NCBI GenBank assembly: GCA_040387035.1 | Contig: JAZKEN010000068.1 | Span: forward strand, 1-29,855 | Origin: Methylotenera_A sp040387035 | GTDB taxonomy: Bacteria; Pseudomonadota; Gammaproteobacteria; Burkholderiales; Methylophilaceae | Reading direction: 5' to 3' | Length of the DNA: 29,855 bases | In this document: positions 7,120-14,518 of the stretch, piece after piece | Position numbering within the stretch: the stretch's first letter is position 1 | Layout of the letters: each line of letters begins with the position of its first letter | Position numbers and translations under genes: made by a program | The notes under the pieces: model-generated | Databases searched by the model: none | Told to the model about the DNA's origin: nothing | Seen by the model: only the letters and a program-made list of their open reading frames with translations

Positions 7120-7617
7120 ATGAAATTAAAACTACATTTCCTGCTACCCGATATGAAAGTAGCCAATCAAGCTAGCCAAGCCATGTTGTTGGCGCGGGTA
7201 GAAGATAAAGATGTGTGCTTTCTGGCAAGACCAGGTACCAACCTGGGGGTGTTACACGAAGCCCCCGCAATCGAAGCGACCAATACCATAAATGAAGGCT
7301 TAAAAGGCATCTTTATGGGCGCTGCAATCGGCTTGTTGGGCGGTTTGTATGTATTGTATTTTCCACCTTGGTTTACAGAGTCGCCATTATGGTTTACCAA
7401 CACCAGCGACTGGATTATCTTAAGCGTCACCACCCTGGCTGGCGCTGCTGCTGCTGCTTTTGGTGCAGCACTGCTAGGCTTTAATATTTTGAATACCAAT
7501 TTAGCCAAGTATCAATCAAGAATCGATAGCGGTGCGGTGTTAATGATCGTTACCGTGCCTTATCAACGGGCAAAAGAAATCCGCAAAATCGTCAGCAAAC
7601 TGCATCTAAAATTCTAG
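7120..7617 (+). CDS. Small membrane protein of stress-protein type
   Basis: 165 residues. An N-terminal soluble part (KLHFLLPDMKVANQASQAML then LARVEDKDVCFLARPG) is followed by two membrane segments, at about residues 62-84 (IFMGAAIGLLGGLYVLYFPP) and 97-121 (alanine-rich, TTLAGAAAAAFGAALLGF), and a C-terminal soluble strand-helix that resembles the N-terminal part (AVLMIVTVPYQRAKEIRKIV). This arrangement, a ferredoxin-like half, a glycine/alanine-rich membrane hairpin and a second half, is seen in a group of proteobacterial proteins similar to general stress protein 17M/DUF1269 proteins; I rate that resemblance as moderate. It is last in the csbD-like unit. Function unknown. Confidence 0.7.
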   Translation: MKLKLHFLLPDMKVANQASQAMLLARVEDKDVCFLARPGTNLGVLHEAPAIEATNTINEGLKGIFMGAAIGLLGGLYVLYFPPWFTESPLWFTNTSDWIILSVTTLAGAAAAAFGAALLGFNILNTNLAKYQSRIDSGAVLMIVTVPYQRAKEIRKIVSKLHLKF

Positions 7618-7810
7618 TTAATTTTTCTAGCGTTCTAGTATTCACGTCCGCAAGCAATAAAGCGGCGTTTCAAATTTAATACATAAATCCGCACACAACT
7701 AGCTGCATCCAGTGCAACGTTTAGCTTAGTTTTAAACCTCTTAGTTTTTATTGATTTTCTACGCAGACTATCAATGCGGATGAAGTGCTTAAACAGTTAC
7801 CTATTTTCAC

Positions 7811-7966
7811 TTAGCAGCGAATGTTGCCTTTCCAGCGGCATTTATATTCCTGGCATTGATAGCGATGAACGGTGTTGAATAAGCTGATAATGCGATCGAT
7901 ATAACGGCGACGAATTCGTACCGCATATCCGGCGCAAAGCGGACATTTACAGTTAGAAATAGCCAT
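7811..7966 (-). CDS. Small zinc-ribbon-like protein (51 aa)
   Basis: A short reading frame starting at ATG 7966 and ending at TAA 7811. It encodes MAISNCKCPLCAGYAVRIRR, then RYIDRIISLFNTVHRYQCQE and YKCRWKGNIRC. The spacing C-x-C-x-x-C, then after about 27 residues C-x4-C, together with the R-R-R-[YF]-I-D-R and V-H-R-Y-[QR]-C boxes, matches a family of tiny betaproteobacterial zinc-ribbon proteins I recognise in general form. The last residue is another Cys. A GAGG-like ribosome site is 7 bases upstream. It is the only gene in the interval between 7617 and 8154. A half-palindrome operator (8027-8043) lies upstream. Function unknown; zinc binding is inferred from the cysteines. Confidence 0.65.
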   Translation of the reverse strand: MAISNCKCPLCAGYAVRIRRRYIDRIISLFNTVHRYQCQEYKCRWKGNIRC

Positions 7967-8026
7967 GATAAGCCTCACAAAATGAACTACAAGAGCACGA
8001 ATGATATAGATGGCCTATCCAATTCG

Positions 8027-8043
8027 TCTGTACGTTAGCTAAC
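8027..8043. promoter_or_regulatory. Half-operator TCTGTACG-TTAG-CTAAC
   Basis: The left half (TCTGTACG) matches the extended consensus exactly; the right half is CTAAC rather than CGTAC. It lies about 60 bases upstream of the leftward zinc-ribbon gene and 34 bases from the full palindrome that faces the rightward operon. Confidence 0.45.
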
Positions 8044-8077
8044 AAAATGAGCAAAAAAAGACAGTATTTGGCGTTAT

Positions 8078-8091
8078 GTACGATAACGTAC
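8078..8091. promoter_or_regulatory. Palindromic operator candidate (GTACG-ATAA-CGTAC)
   Basis: A perfect 5-N4-5 dyad, 62 bases upstream of the collagen-like lipoprotein start at 8154, in the divergent region with the zinc-ribbon gene. Confidence 0.65.
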
Positions 8092-8153
8092 TGAGCATAA
8101 ACGGTTTCAGGTTTAAGCTATGCGCACATACCACCATTTTATAAGGATTTTTT

Positions 8154-8405
8154 GTGAACAATTTCATACTTACAGCTTCAATTATTGGTTTATTAAGCTT
8201 AAGCGCTTGTGACAAACCAACAGTAGTTAATGTACCTGCAGAAACAGTAGTTGTGCCAGGTCCAGCAGGTCCGGCAGGCGCTCCAGGTGAACCCGGCGAC
8301 ACTGGCCGCCCTGGTGTACAAGGTGAATCAGGCGAATCCGGTGACACAACTGTTATCGTGGCACCAGCAGAGCCAGCTGCACCAGCAGAACCAGCTACAC
8401 CATAG
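8154..8405 (+). CDS. Collagen-like lipoprotein
   Basis: 83 residues from a GTG start with AAGGA 6 bases upstream. A lipoprotein signal (MNNFILTASIIGLLSLSAC) puts the lipidated Cys at residue 19. Residues 36-64 form an unbroken run of Gly-X-Y triplets (GPAGPAGAPGEPGDTGRPG and onward), i.e. a short collagen-like stalk, ending in a Pro/Ala-rich tail (APAEPAAPAEPATP). It is probably exposed on the outer membrane. It is the first of three co-directional genes with a DUF3309 micro-protein and a sorbosone-dehydrogenase-like lipoprotein, under a full operator palindrome. The codon repeats make overlapping minus-strand frames look open; these are shadows. Confidence 0.75.
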   Translation: MNNFILTASIIGLLSLSACDKPTVVNVPAETVVVPGPAGPAGAPGEPGDTGRPGVQGESGESGDTTVIVAPAEPAAPAEPATP

Positions 8406-8457
8406 GTTTTATTGCAGTCTTTTTAAGGGTTTAATTTAATTTTTTAAGGGGATCGTC

Positions 8458-8616
8458 ATGAGTATAGGTACCATACTGTTAATTGTTTTGGTTTTATTGT
8501 TGATTGGCGCGGTTCCTGGCTGGTCTTACAGCAAAAATTGGGGTTACGGCCCAAGCGGTGGTATTGGCTTAATTGTTATTATCTTGATTGTCCTGTTATT
8601 AATGGGTCGAATTTGA
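8458..8616 (+). CDS. DUF3309 micro-membrane protein (52 aa)
   Basis: A short gene: ATG 8458 to TGA 8614-8616. The product begins MSIGTILLIVLVLLLIGAVP, continues GWSYSKNWGYGPSGGIGL and ends in a second hydrophobic stretch, IVIILIVLLLMGRI. The layout of two hydrophobic halves around W-x-Y-S-x-x-W-G-Y-G-P-S-G-G is the DUF3309 signature. AAGGGGA lies 7 bases before the ATG. The stop codon overlaps the ATG of the next gene by one base (TGATG), indicating translational coupling. DUF3309 proteins are stress-associated micro-proteins of unknown mechanism. Confidence 0.85.
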   Translation: MSIGTILLIVLVLLLIGAVPGWSYSKNWGYGPSGGIGLIVIILIVLLLMGRI

Positions 8617-9971
8617 TGATAAAAAATAATGAAGGTTTAAGTCAATCTCATGGTTGGTTTCAACCTTCATTACTTATACTGGCTTTTAGTGTAAGCACTT
8701 TGCTTTTAACGGCATGTGGGGAAGTGGCCAGTTTGCCGTTCTCCGCAGGCGTGGGTGCAAACCCCACATTACCTTCACCCAAAAAAACCCTTATCCCTAC
8801 CTTAAATATTGCTGCAGCCCAAGGCTGGCCGCAAAACACAACACCCGTTTCAGCAGCAGGTACTCAGGTCGCGGCATTTGCTAGTGGCTTGGATCATCCG
8901 CGCTGGATGACAGTATTGCCCAATGGTGATGTACTGGTTGCAGAAACCAATGCGCCGCCCAAGCCAAGTGGCGGTGGAATCAAGGCCTGGGTCATGGGCT
9001 TGGTTATGAAACGTGCTGGCGCTGCCGTGCCCAGTGCTAACCGAATTACCTTACTGCGAGATGCCGATGGTGATGGCGCCGCCGACGTGCGCCTGGCGTT
9101 TCTGGAAGGCTTGAGTTCGCCTTTTGGAATGGCTTTAGTGGGTAATCACCTGTATGTTGCCAATGCAGATGCGCTTATGCGCTTTAACTATACGGATGGC
9201 GACAAAAAAATTGCAGGGCCCGGCGAAAAGATCATCGATTTACCCAGCGGTATTAACCATCACTGGACCAAGAATATCATCGCGAATGCCGATGGTAGCA
9301 AGTTGTATGTTACAGTGGGTTCCAACAGCAATGTAGCAGAACACGGTATGGACATTGAATTCGAACGCGCCGCTATCTTGGAAGTTGATCTCAAAACCAA
9401 TACCTACCGCATTTTTGCCTCTGGTTTGCGCAATCCAAACGGCATGGCTTGGGAACCAAGCAGCAATACTTTATTCACCGTGGTGAACGAGCGCGATGAA
9501 ATCGGCAGTGATTTGGTGCCTGATTACTTAACCTCAGTGCAAGAGGGTGCTTTTTATGGCTGGCCTTATAGCTATTATGGTCAGCATGTCGATGAACGCG
9601 TTCAGCCACAGCAACCCGATCTGGTGGCTAAAGCCATCGCGCCAGATTATGCGCTGGGCACACACACGGCATCACTTGGATTAGCGGCATCACAAGGCAC
9701 CACTTTGCCCAGTACATTTTCAAATGGAATGTTTATAGGACAGCATGGATCCTGGAATCGTAAGCCGCGCAGTGGCTATAAAGTGATTTATGTGCCATTT
9801 GTCAATGGCAAGCCAGTAGGAATGCCGCTGGATGTGCTGACCGGTTTTATAAGCAAAGATGACAAAGCTTATGGAAGGCCGGTTGGCGTAGTGCTGGATA
9901 AAACAGGCGCATTGTTGGTGGCAGATGATGTAGGCAATACCATTTGGCGCGTAACTTCCAGCACACCTTAA
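8616..9971 (+). CDS. Sorbosone/glucose dehydrogenase-like beta-propeller lipoprotein
   Basis: 451 residues from ATG 8616; an upstream in-frame ATG at 8538 lies inside the DUF3309 gene and would hide the signal peptide, so it is rejected. SLLILAFSVSTLLLTACGE is a lipoprotein signal with lipobox LTAC. The mature part shows features of the soluble PQQ-type glucose/sorbosone dehydrogenase propeller: FASGLDHPRWMTVLPNGDVL then VAETN, a DADGDGAADVR calcium-binding-like loop, SGLRNPNGMAWEP, VNERDEIG, FYGWPYSYYG, HGSWNRKPRSGYKV, and GRPVGVVLDKTGALLVADD near the end. This family oxidises sugars or aldoses in the periplasm, with electrons passed to the respiratory chain, but many members have unknown substrates. 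It is coupled to DUF3309. A weak hairpin follows the stop. Confidence 0.87.
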   Translation: MIKNNEGLSQSHGWFQPSLLILAFSVSTLLLTACGEVASLPFSAGVGANPTLPSPKKTLIPTLNIAAAQGWPQNTTPVSAAGTQVAAFASGLDHPRWMTVLPNGDVLVAETNAPPKPSGGGIKAWVMGLVMKRAGAAVPSANRITLLRDADGDGAADVRLAFLEGLSSPFGMALVGNHLYVANADALMRFNYTDGDKKIAGPGEKIIDLPSGINHHWTKNIIANADGSKLYVTVGSNSNVAEHGMDIEFERAAILEVDLKTNTYRIFASGLRNPNGMAWEPSSNTLFTVVNERDEIGSDLVPDYLTSVQEGAFYGWPYSYYGQHVDERVQPQQPDLVAKAIAPDYALGTHTASLGLAASQGTTLPSTFSNGMFIGQHGSWNRKPRSGYKVIYVPFVNGKPVGMPLDVLTGFISKDDKAYGRPVGVVLDKTGALLVADDVGNTIWRVTSSTP

Positions 9972-9972
9972 G

Positions 9973-10006
9973 TTAGCCAGCGCTGCGCCATAAGCTGCAT
10001 GGCTAA
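9973..10006 (+). terminator. Weak hairpin after the sorbosone-dehydrogenase-like gene
   Basis: TTAGCCA (9973-9979) and TGGCTAA (10000-10006) are perfect inverted repeats with a 20-base GC-rich loop, followed by a mixed T-rich stretch. This could be a terminator or mRNA-stabilising hairpin; support is modest. Confidence 0.35.
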
Positions 10007-10067
10007 ATATTTGTTTTTGCTCGTTAAGTTTGTATAGAGCTTGCTTTACGGATAGAGGAAATTCCCC

Positions 10068-10478
10068 TTGTTAAGATTTTTACCTGCCTATTTAACCATT
10101 ATCGTGGTGATGTTTGTTTTAGATATTGTCTGGTTAAGCATGATCGCAAAGCCCATTTATCAGCAAGGTATCGGCCATTTAATGTCAGCCAAGCCTGATT
10201 TATTATTCGCAGGCCTGTTCTATGTGGTGTATGTGTTTGGTCTGGTATGGTTTGCCTTGATGCCCAATCGTCACCACAGAGGCTTAAAAAACACCTTCGG
10301 CACGGCCGCAATTTTTGGCTTTTGCGTGTATGCGAGCTACGATTTAACTAATTTGGCTTTGCTGAAAGATTGGCCGCTGAGCTTATCCGTTATCGATATT
10401 GCCTGGGGCACGATGTTAAGCGGGGTAAGCGCTGCCTTCGGTAAATGGGTATTTAACCGCATGAACCGTATTTATTAA
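10068..10478 (+). CDS. DUF2177 family membrane protein
   Basis: 136 residues with four hydrophobic segments, at about residues 7-27, 45-65, 76-96 and 108-130. LPAYLTIIVVMFVLDIVWLS, the [KP]-x-Y-x-x-x-[IL]-G-H-L-M box, FGFCVYASYDLTNLALLKDW and the closing DIAWGTMLSG are characteristic of DUF2177 membrane proteins. The start is TTG at 10068; it is supported by GAGGAA 7 bases upstream and by homology of the first helix, since the first internal ATG would cut that helix. It converges on the cardiolipin synthase gene 31 bases away. Function unknown. Confidence 0.87.
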   Translation: MLRFLPAYLTIIVVMFVLDIVWLSMIAKPIYQQGIGHLMSAKPDLLFAGLFYVVYVFGLVWFALMPNRHHRGLKNTFGTAAIFGFCVYASYDLTNLALLKDWPLSLSVIDIAWGTMLSGVSAAFGKWVFNRMNRIY

Positions 10479-10509
10479 ATCAGCGCTGGCGTTCAAATAC
10501 GATCAGCAC

Positions 10510-11691
10510 TCAACGCTCGTTTGAGTAACCAATCACCCCTAAAATCGCTTTAACCACGCCATACATTAGCCATGATAGCGCGCGTTTGAGGGTATTTCTT
10601 TTTAGCCAGTCTTGTGCAGAAACCGGTACAGACTGTTGCTGAATGGATTGCATGATTTCAGCCCGTAATTCGCTGGCAAAAGCGCTGTCTTGCACCACAA
10701 TATTGGCTTCGCGCGCCAGTAGCATGCTAAACGGATCAATATTGGATGAGCCCACAGTGGCCCAGGTGCTGTCAATCACCGCCACTTTGCAGTGCATATA
10801 GCTTTTGCGATATTCAAAGATATGGATGCCGTTTTTTAAAAACACACTGTAAAAAGCGTGCGTAGCCAGCATTAAAAAATATTCCATACGGCCCTGCAGC
10901 AGTAATTGCACATTGACGCCGCGTTTTGCTGCATTCATTAAAGCCTGCCTAAAGCGCCGGCCTGGCAAGAAATAGGCGTTGGCGATAATGATTTCAGTTT
11001 TAGCATTTTTAATGGCTTTTAAATAGGCATTTTCAATATCGCGCCTGTGCAGCAAATTATCGCGCAATACAAATGCGGCACTTACGCTTTTGCCAACTTT
11101 TTTGCCAGCCGCTTTTTTAGCCGTTTTTGGTAACTGGCGGGATTTATCGGCAGCAAGGTTTAACGGCTGCAAATGGGTGAGTTTAATCCTGCGCCATAAC
11201 TTCTGCACGCTATCCGTCATGCTTGGCAGCACTGCACCTTCGACGCGTACGGCATAATCCACACGCGGCGGCAGGTTGCTCGGCATATTGTTATCATCAA
11301 TGATATTGATGCCGCCCACGAAGCCAATTTTTTCATCAATCACCACTACTTTGCGGTGCATACGACGCAAGCGATTCTTTTTGAAGGTCCAAGGCGAAAT
11401 TTTGGGGCGATAGAACATGACTTGTACGCCGGCTTTTTTAAGGCCTTTGGTAAAGTCGTTCGACATGTTTTTGCAGCCAAAGCCATCCAGCAATACACGC
11501 ACCGTTACGCCGCGCTGCGCTGCCGCTTTCAGCGCATCGGCAATTTGGTTGCCGGCGGGGTCGCATTCAAATATATAGGTTTGCACATAAATGGTTTGCT
11601 TTGCGTTAGCGATCGCTTCAGCCAATGCAGGAAAATACGCGCTACCGTTACGCAATAATTCAATTTGATTGCCAGCTAGTAATTCATTCAT
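10510..11691 (-). CDS. clsB: Cardiolipin synthase B-like phospholipase D protein
   Basis: 393 residues, the usual size of ClsB (YbhO) proteins. Two phospholipase D motifs are complete: MHRKVVVIDEKIGFVGGIN (H112, K114, D119) and MHCKVAVIDSTWATVGSSN near residue 300. ClsB makes cardiolipin from phosphatidylglycerol and can use phosphatidylethanolamine. There is no N-terminal signal; the C-terminus ends in a short amphipathic or hydrophobic segment (LSWLMYGVVKAILGVIGYS). A lysine-rich linker at about residues 175-195 separates the two halves. The gene starts 5 bases after the stop of the YbhP-like gene, mirroring the E. coli ybhP-clsB pair. Confidence 0.88.
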   Translation of the reverse strand: MNELLAGNQIELLRNGSAYFPALAEAIANAKQTIYVQTYIFECDPAGNQIADALKAAAQRGVTVRVLLDGFGCKNMSNDFTKGLKKAGVQVMFYRPKISPWTFKKNRLRRMHRKVVVIDEKIGFVGGINIIDDNNMPSNLPPRVDYAVRVEGAVLPSMTDSVQKLWRRIKLTHLQPLNLAADKSRQLPKTAKKAAGKKVGKSVSAAFVLRDNLLHRRDIENAYLKAIKNAKTEIIIANAYFLPGRRFRQALMNAAKRGVNVQLLLQGRMEYFLMLATHAFYSVFLKNGIHIFEYRKSYMHCKVAVIDSTWATVGSSNIDPFSMLLAREANIVVQDSAFASELRAEIMQSIQQQSVPVSAQDWLKRNTLKRALSWLMYGVVKAILGVIGYSNER

Positions 11692-11696
11692 AGCGC

Positions 11697-12449
11697 TTAT
11701 TGTTTTAAAAGGGTCGCCGTTAAGATAGCGTGATCCGACACTGTAACAAAACGCGCCCCCGCGTGCACCTCAACCTGCTTAACGTCAAAACCGCGCACGT
11801 AAATGCGATCCAGGCGCAATATTGGCAACCAGGAAGGGAAGCTGCGCGCCGATTTGCCGCCATGCTGCTCAAACACTTCTTTTAAATGCAAGCGGGTGGC
11901 AAAAATGCGGCCTGCGCGTGAGCTCCAGTCATTAAAGTCACCGGCAATAATCAAAGGCGCGCCGGCTGGCACGTGCTGGTCGATATAATCAGCCACACGC
12001 CCCAATTGCTGGCGGCGCCAATGTGCAAATAAGCCCAGGTGCACGCAAATAGCATGCAAAGGAACATCCCAGCCATGCACGTCAATCGTGCAATGCAGCA
12101 TGCCGCGTTGCTCGGTTGGATGCGCAGAAATATCAATATTGTTGGTGCTGCTGATGTTGAATTTAGACAGCAGTGCATTACCATGATGGCCAGCAGGGTA
12201 GGCGGAATTTTTGCCATAAGAAAATTGCGGCCAGATACTGTCAGCTAAAAACTCCACTTGTCCCGCCATGGGCCAGCCAGAAAAACGCTTGCTATGGCCG
12301 CTATGATTATCTTGCACTTCTTGCAAGAATAATACGTCTGCGTGCAGGTTACGCAACAACTCACGTTGCTGATGCAATGAAAAACGGGCGTTGAAATGAC
12401 TAAAGCCCTTATGAATGTTAAAAGTAGCAATGCGTAATGTGTTAGACAA
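11697..12449 (-). CDS. ybhP: Endonuclease/exonuclease/phosphatase family protein (YbhP-like)
   Basis: 250 residues with the metal-dependent EEP fold: LRIATFNIHKGFSHFNARF, DVLFLQEVQDN (metal Glu), the YGKNSAYPAGHHGNALLSK strand pair, HAICVHLGLFAHWRRQQLG, IIAGDFNDW, LDRIYVRG and VSDHAILTA (catalytic Asp-His). All catalytic boxes are intact. E. coli ybhP is adjacent to clsB and is suspected to act on phospholipid-related or phosphodiester substrates; the actual reaction is not established. It is first in a two-gene unit. Its promoter region, shared with the divergent Crp/Fnr gene, contains a full operator palindrome. Confidence 0.88.
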   Translation of the reverse strand: MSNTLRIATFNIHKGFSHFNARFSLHQQRELLRNLHADVLFLQEVQDNHSGHSKRFSGWPMAGQVEFLADSIWPQFSYGKNSAYPAGHHGNALLSKFNISSTNNIDISAHPTEQRGMLHCTIDVHGWDVPLHAICVHLGLFAHWRRQQLGRVADYIDQHVPAGAPLIIAGDFNDWSSRAGRIFATRLHLKEVFEQHGGKSARSFPSWLPILRLDRIYVRGFDVKQVEVHAGARFVTVSDHAILTATLLKQ

Positions 12450-12523
12450 ATTGAGCTCGGTTATGGTAATAAATAAATTAAATTGTACTTAACTTAGTGT
12501 ATGCATTTTAATCTTAAGCTTGC

Positions 12524-12537
12524 GTACGCTGTCGTAC
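12524..12537. promoter_or_regulatory. Palindromic operator candidate (GTACG-CTGT-CGTAC) in the regulator's own promoter region
   Basis: A perfect 5-N4-5 dyad followed by AGA. It lies between the leftward ybhP-clsB unit (start 12449) and the rightward Crp/Fnr gene (start 12649), consistent with autoregulation and with control of the divergent unit. Confidence 0.65.
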
Positions 12538-12648
12538 AGACAAGTGACACAAAACACGTAGGATTTGGCTTACATCATTATCCGTTTGCGGCTGATAATT
12601 TAGCGGGCTAAATAATCGCATTATGAAATCCTCAAAAAGGGGATCATC

Positions 12649-13389
12649 ATGAACACGAGTGCGCACATAGATAATACAGCTTTCATACATCAACAAAATC
12701 ATCTTTTAGCAGCCATGTCAGAAAATGAGTGGCACCAGTGGGAACCGGATATGGAACCTGTGGATTTTTCGCTAAACGAAGTGCTGTACGAATCTGGCAA
12801 AACACCTGCTTATATGTATTTCCCCACCACGGCTATCGTATCCCTTTTATACATGACTTTGAGTGGCGCTTCATCGGAAGTCGCGGTGATCGGCAATGAT
12901 GGCGTTGTAGGCCTTTCCTTACTGTTATCGGGCAGCAATACCCCAAACCAGGCCTTGGTGCAAACCGCAGGCAAGGGTTACAGGATGCGTGCCCAAGCGG
13001 CTAAAAACGCTATTCATCGTGATGGTGCAATGCTCAATATCCTACTGCGCTATTCGCAAGCCATGATTACACAGATGACCCAAACAGCCGTGTGCAATCG
13101 CCACCATTCAATCGACCAGCAATTAAGCCGTCGCTTGCTATTAAGCTTGGACAGGCTTTCATCGAATGAAATTTTGATGACGCAGGAAATGCTATCAAAT
13201 ATGTTAGGCGTAAGGCGCGAAAGTGTGACCGATGCGGCCTTAAAACTGCAAGAAGCCGGCATTATCAGCTACAAACGAGGCATCATCACCGTGCTAGATC
13301 GCGAAGCACTGGAAGGCCGCAGTTGCGAGTGCTATGCCACCGCAAAAAATGAGCAGGTGCGTTTGCAAAAAATGATGTTTAACGATTAA
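12649..13389 (+). CDS. Crp/Fnr-family transcriptional regulator
   Basis: 246 residues. Residues about 25-145 form a cyclic-nucleotide-binding-like beta-roll (FSLNEVLYESGKTPAYMYFP, VAVIGNDGVVGLSLLLSGSN), a dimer helix follows, and the winged helix near the C-terminus reads LMTQEMLSNMLGVRRESVTD then AALKLQEAGIISYKRG. The cAMP pocket residues of Crp (GELALL and the paired Arg) are absent, and there is no N-terminal Cys cluster like FNR's, so the signal is unknown. AAGGGGA lies 6 bases before the ATG. Crp/Fnr proteins bind 5-N4-5 or 5-N6-5 dyads; the GTACG-N4-CGTAC dyad in its own promoter and across the stress cluster is therefore its most likely site. It is probably the local regulator of the 1.8-12.5 kb block. 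Confidence 0.9.
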   Translation: MNTSAHIDNTAFIHQQNHLLAAMSENEWHQWEPDMEPVDFSLNEVLYESGKTPAYMYFPTTAIVSLLYMTLSGASSEVAVIGNDGVVGLSLLLSGSNTPNQALVQTAGKGYRMRAQAAKNAIHRDGAMLNILLRYSQAMITQMTQTAVCNRHHSIDQQLSRRLLLSLDRLSSNEILMTQEMLSNMLGVRRESVTDAALKLQEAGIISYKRGIITVLDREALEGRSCECYATAKNEQVRLQKMMFND

Positions 13390-13487
13390 AAATACGGCAA
13401 TCCTTTTAAATTAAAAATCATTATTTGAAATAAATCTGCACAATTTATGCAGTATGATGGTGTTTTTACATTCAACAAAGCATCTAA

Positions 13488-14507
13488 ATGGCAATTTTAG
13501 TAACGGGCGGCGCAGGCTATATTGGTTCTCATACCTGCGTGCAAATGCTGGCAGCAGGCCACGAAATCATCGTGGTCGACAATCTATCCAATAGCTCACC
13601 AGAATCGCTAAAACGCGTCACGCAAATCTCTGGCCAAACTTTCAATTTTATACAGGCCGATATTCGCGATAAAGATGCAATGCGCCAAATTTTTACAGCG
13701 CACAGCATTAGCGCTGTCGTGCATTTTGCCGGTTTAAAAGCGGTGGGTGAATCCACTGAAAAGCCCCAGCTGTACTACGATAATAACGTGGTTGGCAGCC
13801 TTAACCTGTTTGAGGTCATGGCTGAGTTCGGCGTTAAAAATATTGTATTCAGCTCATCCGCCACTGTGTATGGCGACCCGGCAAGCGTGCCGATTAAAGA
13901 AGACTTCCCCTTAAGTGCCACCAATCCGTACGGCCGCAGCAAACTAATGATTGAAGATATTCTGCGTGACTTGCACAAGTCGGATAAGACATGGCGCATT
14001 GCCTTGCTGCGCTACTTTAACCCAATCGGCGCGCACAGTAGCGGCTTGATTGGCGAAGATCCAAACGGGATCCCCAATAATTTATTGCCATACGTGGCGC
14101 AGGTAGCGGTAGGGCGTTTGGCCAAGTTACGCGTGTTCGGTAACGATTACGCCACGCATGACGGCACAGGTGTGCGCGATTATATTCATGTGATGGATCT
14201 AGCCGATGGCCATGTAGCCGCGCTGGAATACCTGGCTAAAAATCAAGCCATGATAACCGTTAACCTGGGCACAGGCATTGGCTACAGCGTATTGGACGTG
14301 GTGAATACGTTTGCTAAAAGCAGCACAAAAAATATTCCGTATGAAGTCTTGCCCCGGCGTCTGGGCGATGTGGCCATTAACTACGCCGATGCCAGCGTCG
14401 CTAATACCTTATTAGGCTGGCAGGCAACGCGTAATCTAGAGGATATGTGCCGCGATACTTGGCATTGGCAATCCAGCAACCCAAACGGGTTTGCCAAAAA
14501 GCCATAA
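13488..14507 (+). CDS. galE: UDP-glucose 4-epimerase
   Basis: 339 residues, full length. The Rossmann NAD-binding motif opens the protein (VTGGAGYIGSHTCVQML, G-x-x-G-x-x-G), followed by VVDNLSNSS, the catalytic Ser region FSSSATVYGDP and the Y-x-x-x-K pair NPYGRSKLMIE. YFNPIGAHSSGLIGEDP, RDYIHVMDLADGH and PYEVLPRRLGD complete the extended SDR GalE pattern. It interconverts UDP-glucose and UDP-galactose in the cytoplasm, supplying sugars for lipopolysaccharide and exopolysaccharide. It starts about 100 bases after the Crp/Fnr gene in the same direction; there is no strong terminator between, so read-through is possible. Confidence 0.95.
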   Translation: MAILVTGGAGYIGSHTCVQMLAAGHEIIVVDNLSNSSPESLKRVTQISGQTFNFIQADIRDKDAMRQIFTAHSISAVVHFAGLKAVGESTEKPQLYYDNNVVGSLNLFEVMAEFGVKNIVFSSSATVYGDPASVPIKEDFPLSATNPYGRSKLMIEDILRDLHKSDKTWRIALLRYFNPIGAHSSGLIGEDPNGIPNNLLPYVAQVAVGRLAKLRVFGNDYATHDGTGVRDYIHVMDLADGHVAALEYLAKNQAMITVNLGTGIGYSVLDVVNTFAKSSTKNIPYEVLPRRLGDVAINYADASVANTLLGWQATRNLEDMCRDTWHWQSSNPNGFAKKP

Positions 14508-14518
14508 TTGATAAGCTT

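Noticed and set aside
7167..7508. A 113-residue minus-strand frame.
   Set aside because: Antisense to the membrane protein at 7120; the alanine-rich codons of that gene keep the complement open.
8039..8347. A 102-residue minus-strand frame rich in Ser-Pro-Gly.
   Set aside because: It is the complement of the Gly-X-Y collagen-like region of the plus-strand lipoprotein, which has a ribosome site and signal peptide.
8538..8615. N-terminal extension of the sorbosone-dehydrogenase-like protein.
   Set aside because: It overlaps the DUF3309 gene in another frame and would bury the lipoprotein signal; ATG 8616 is preferred.
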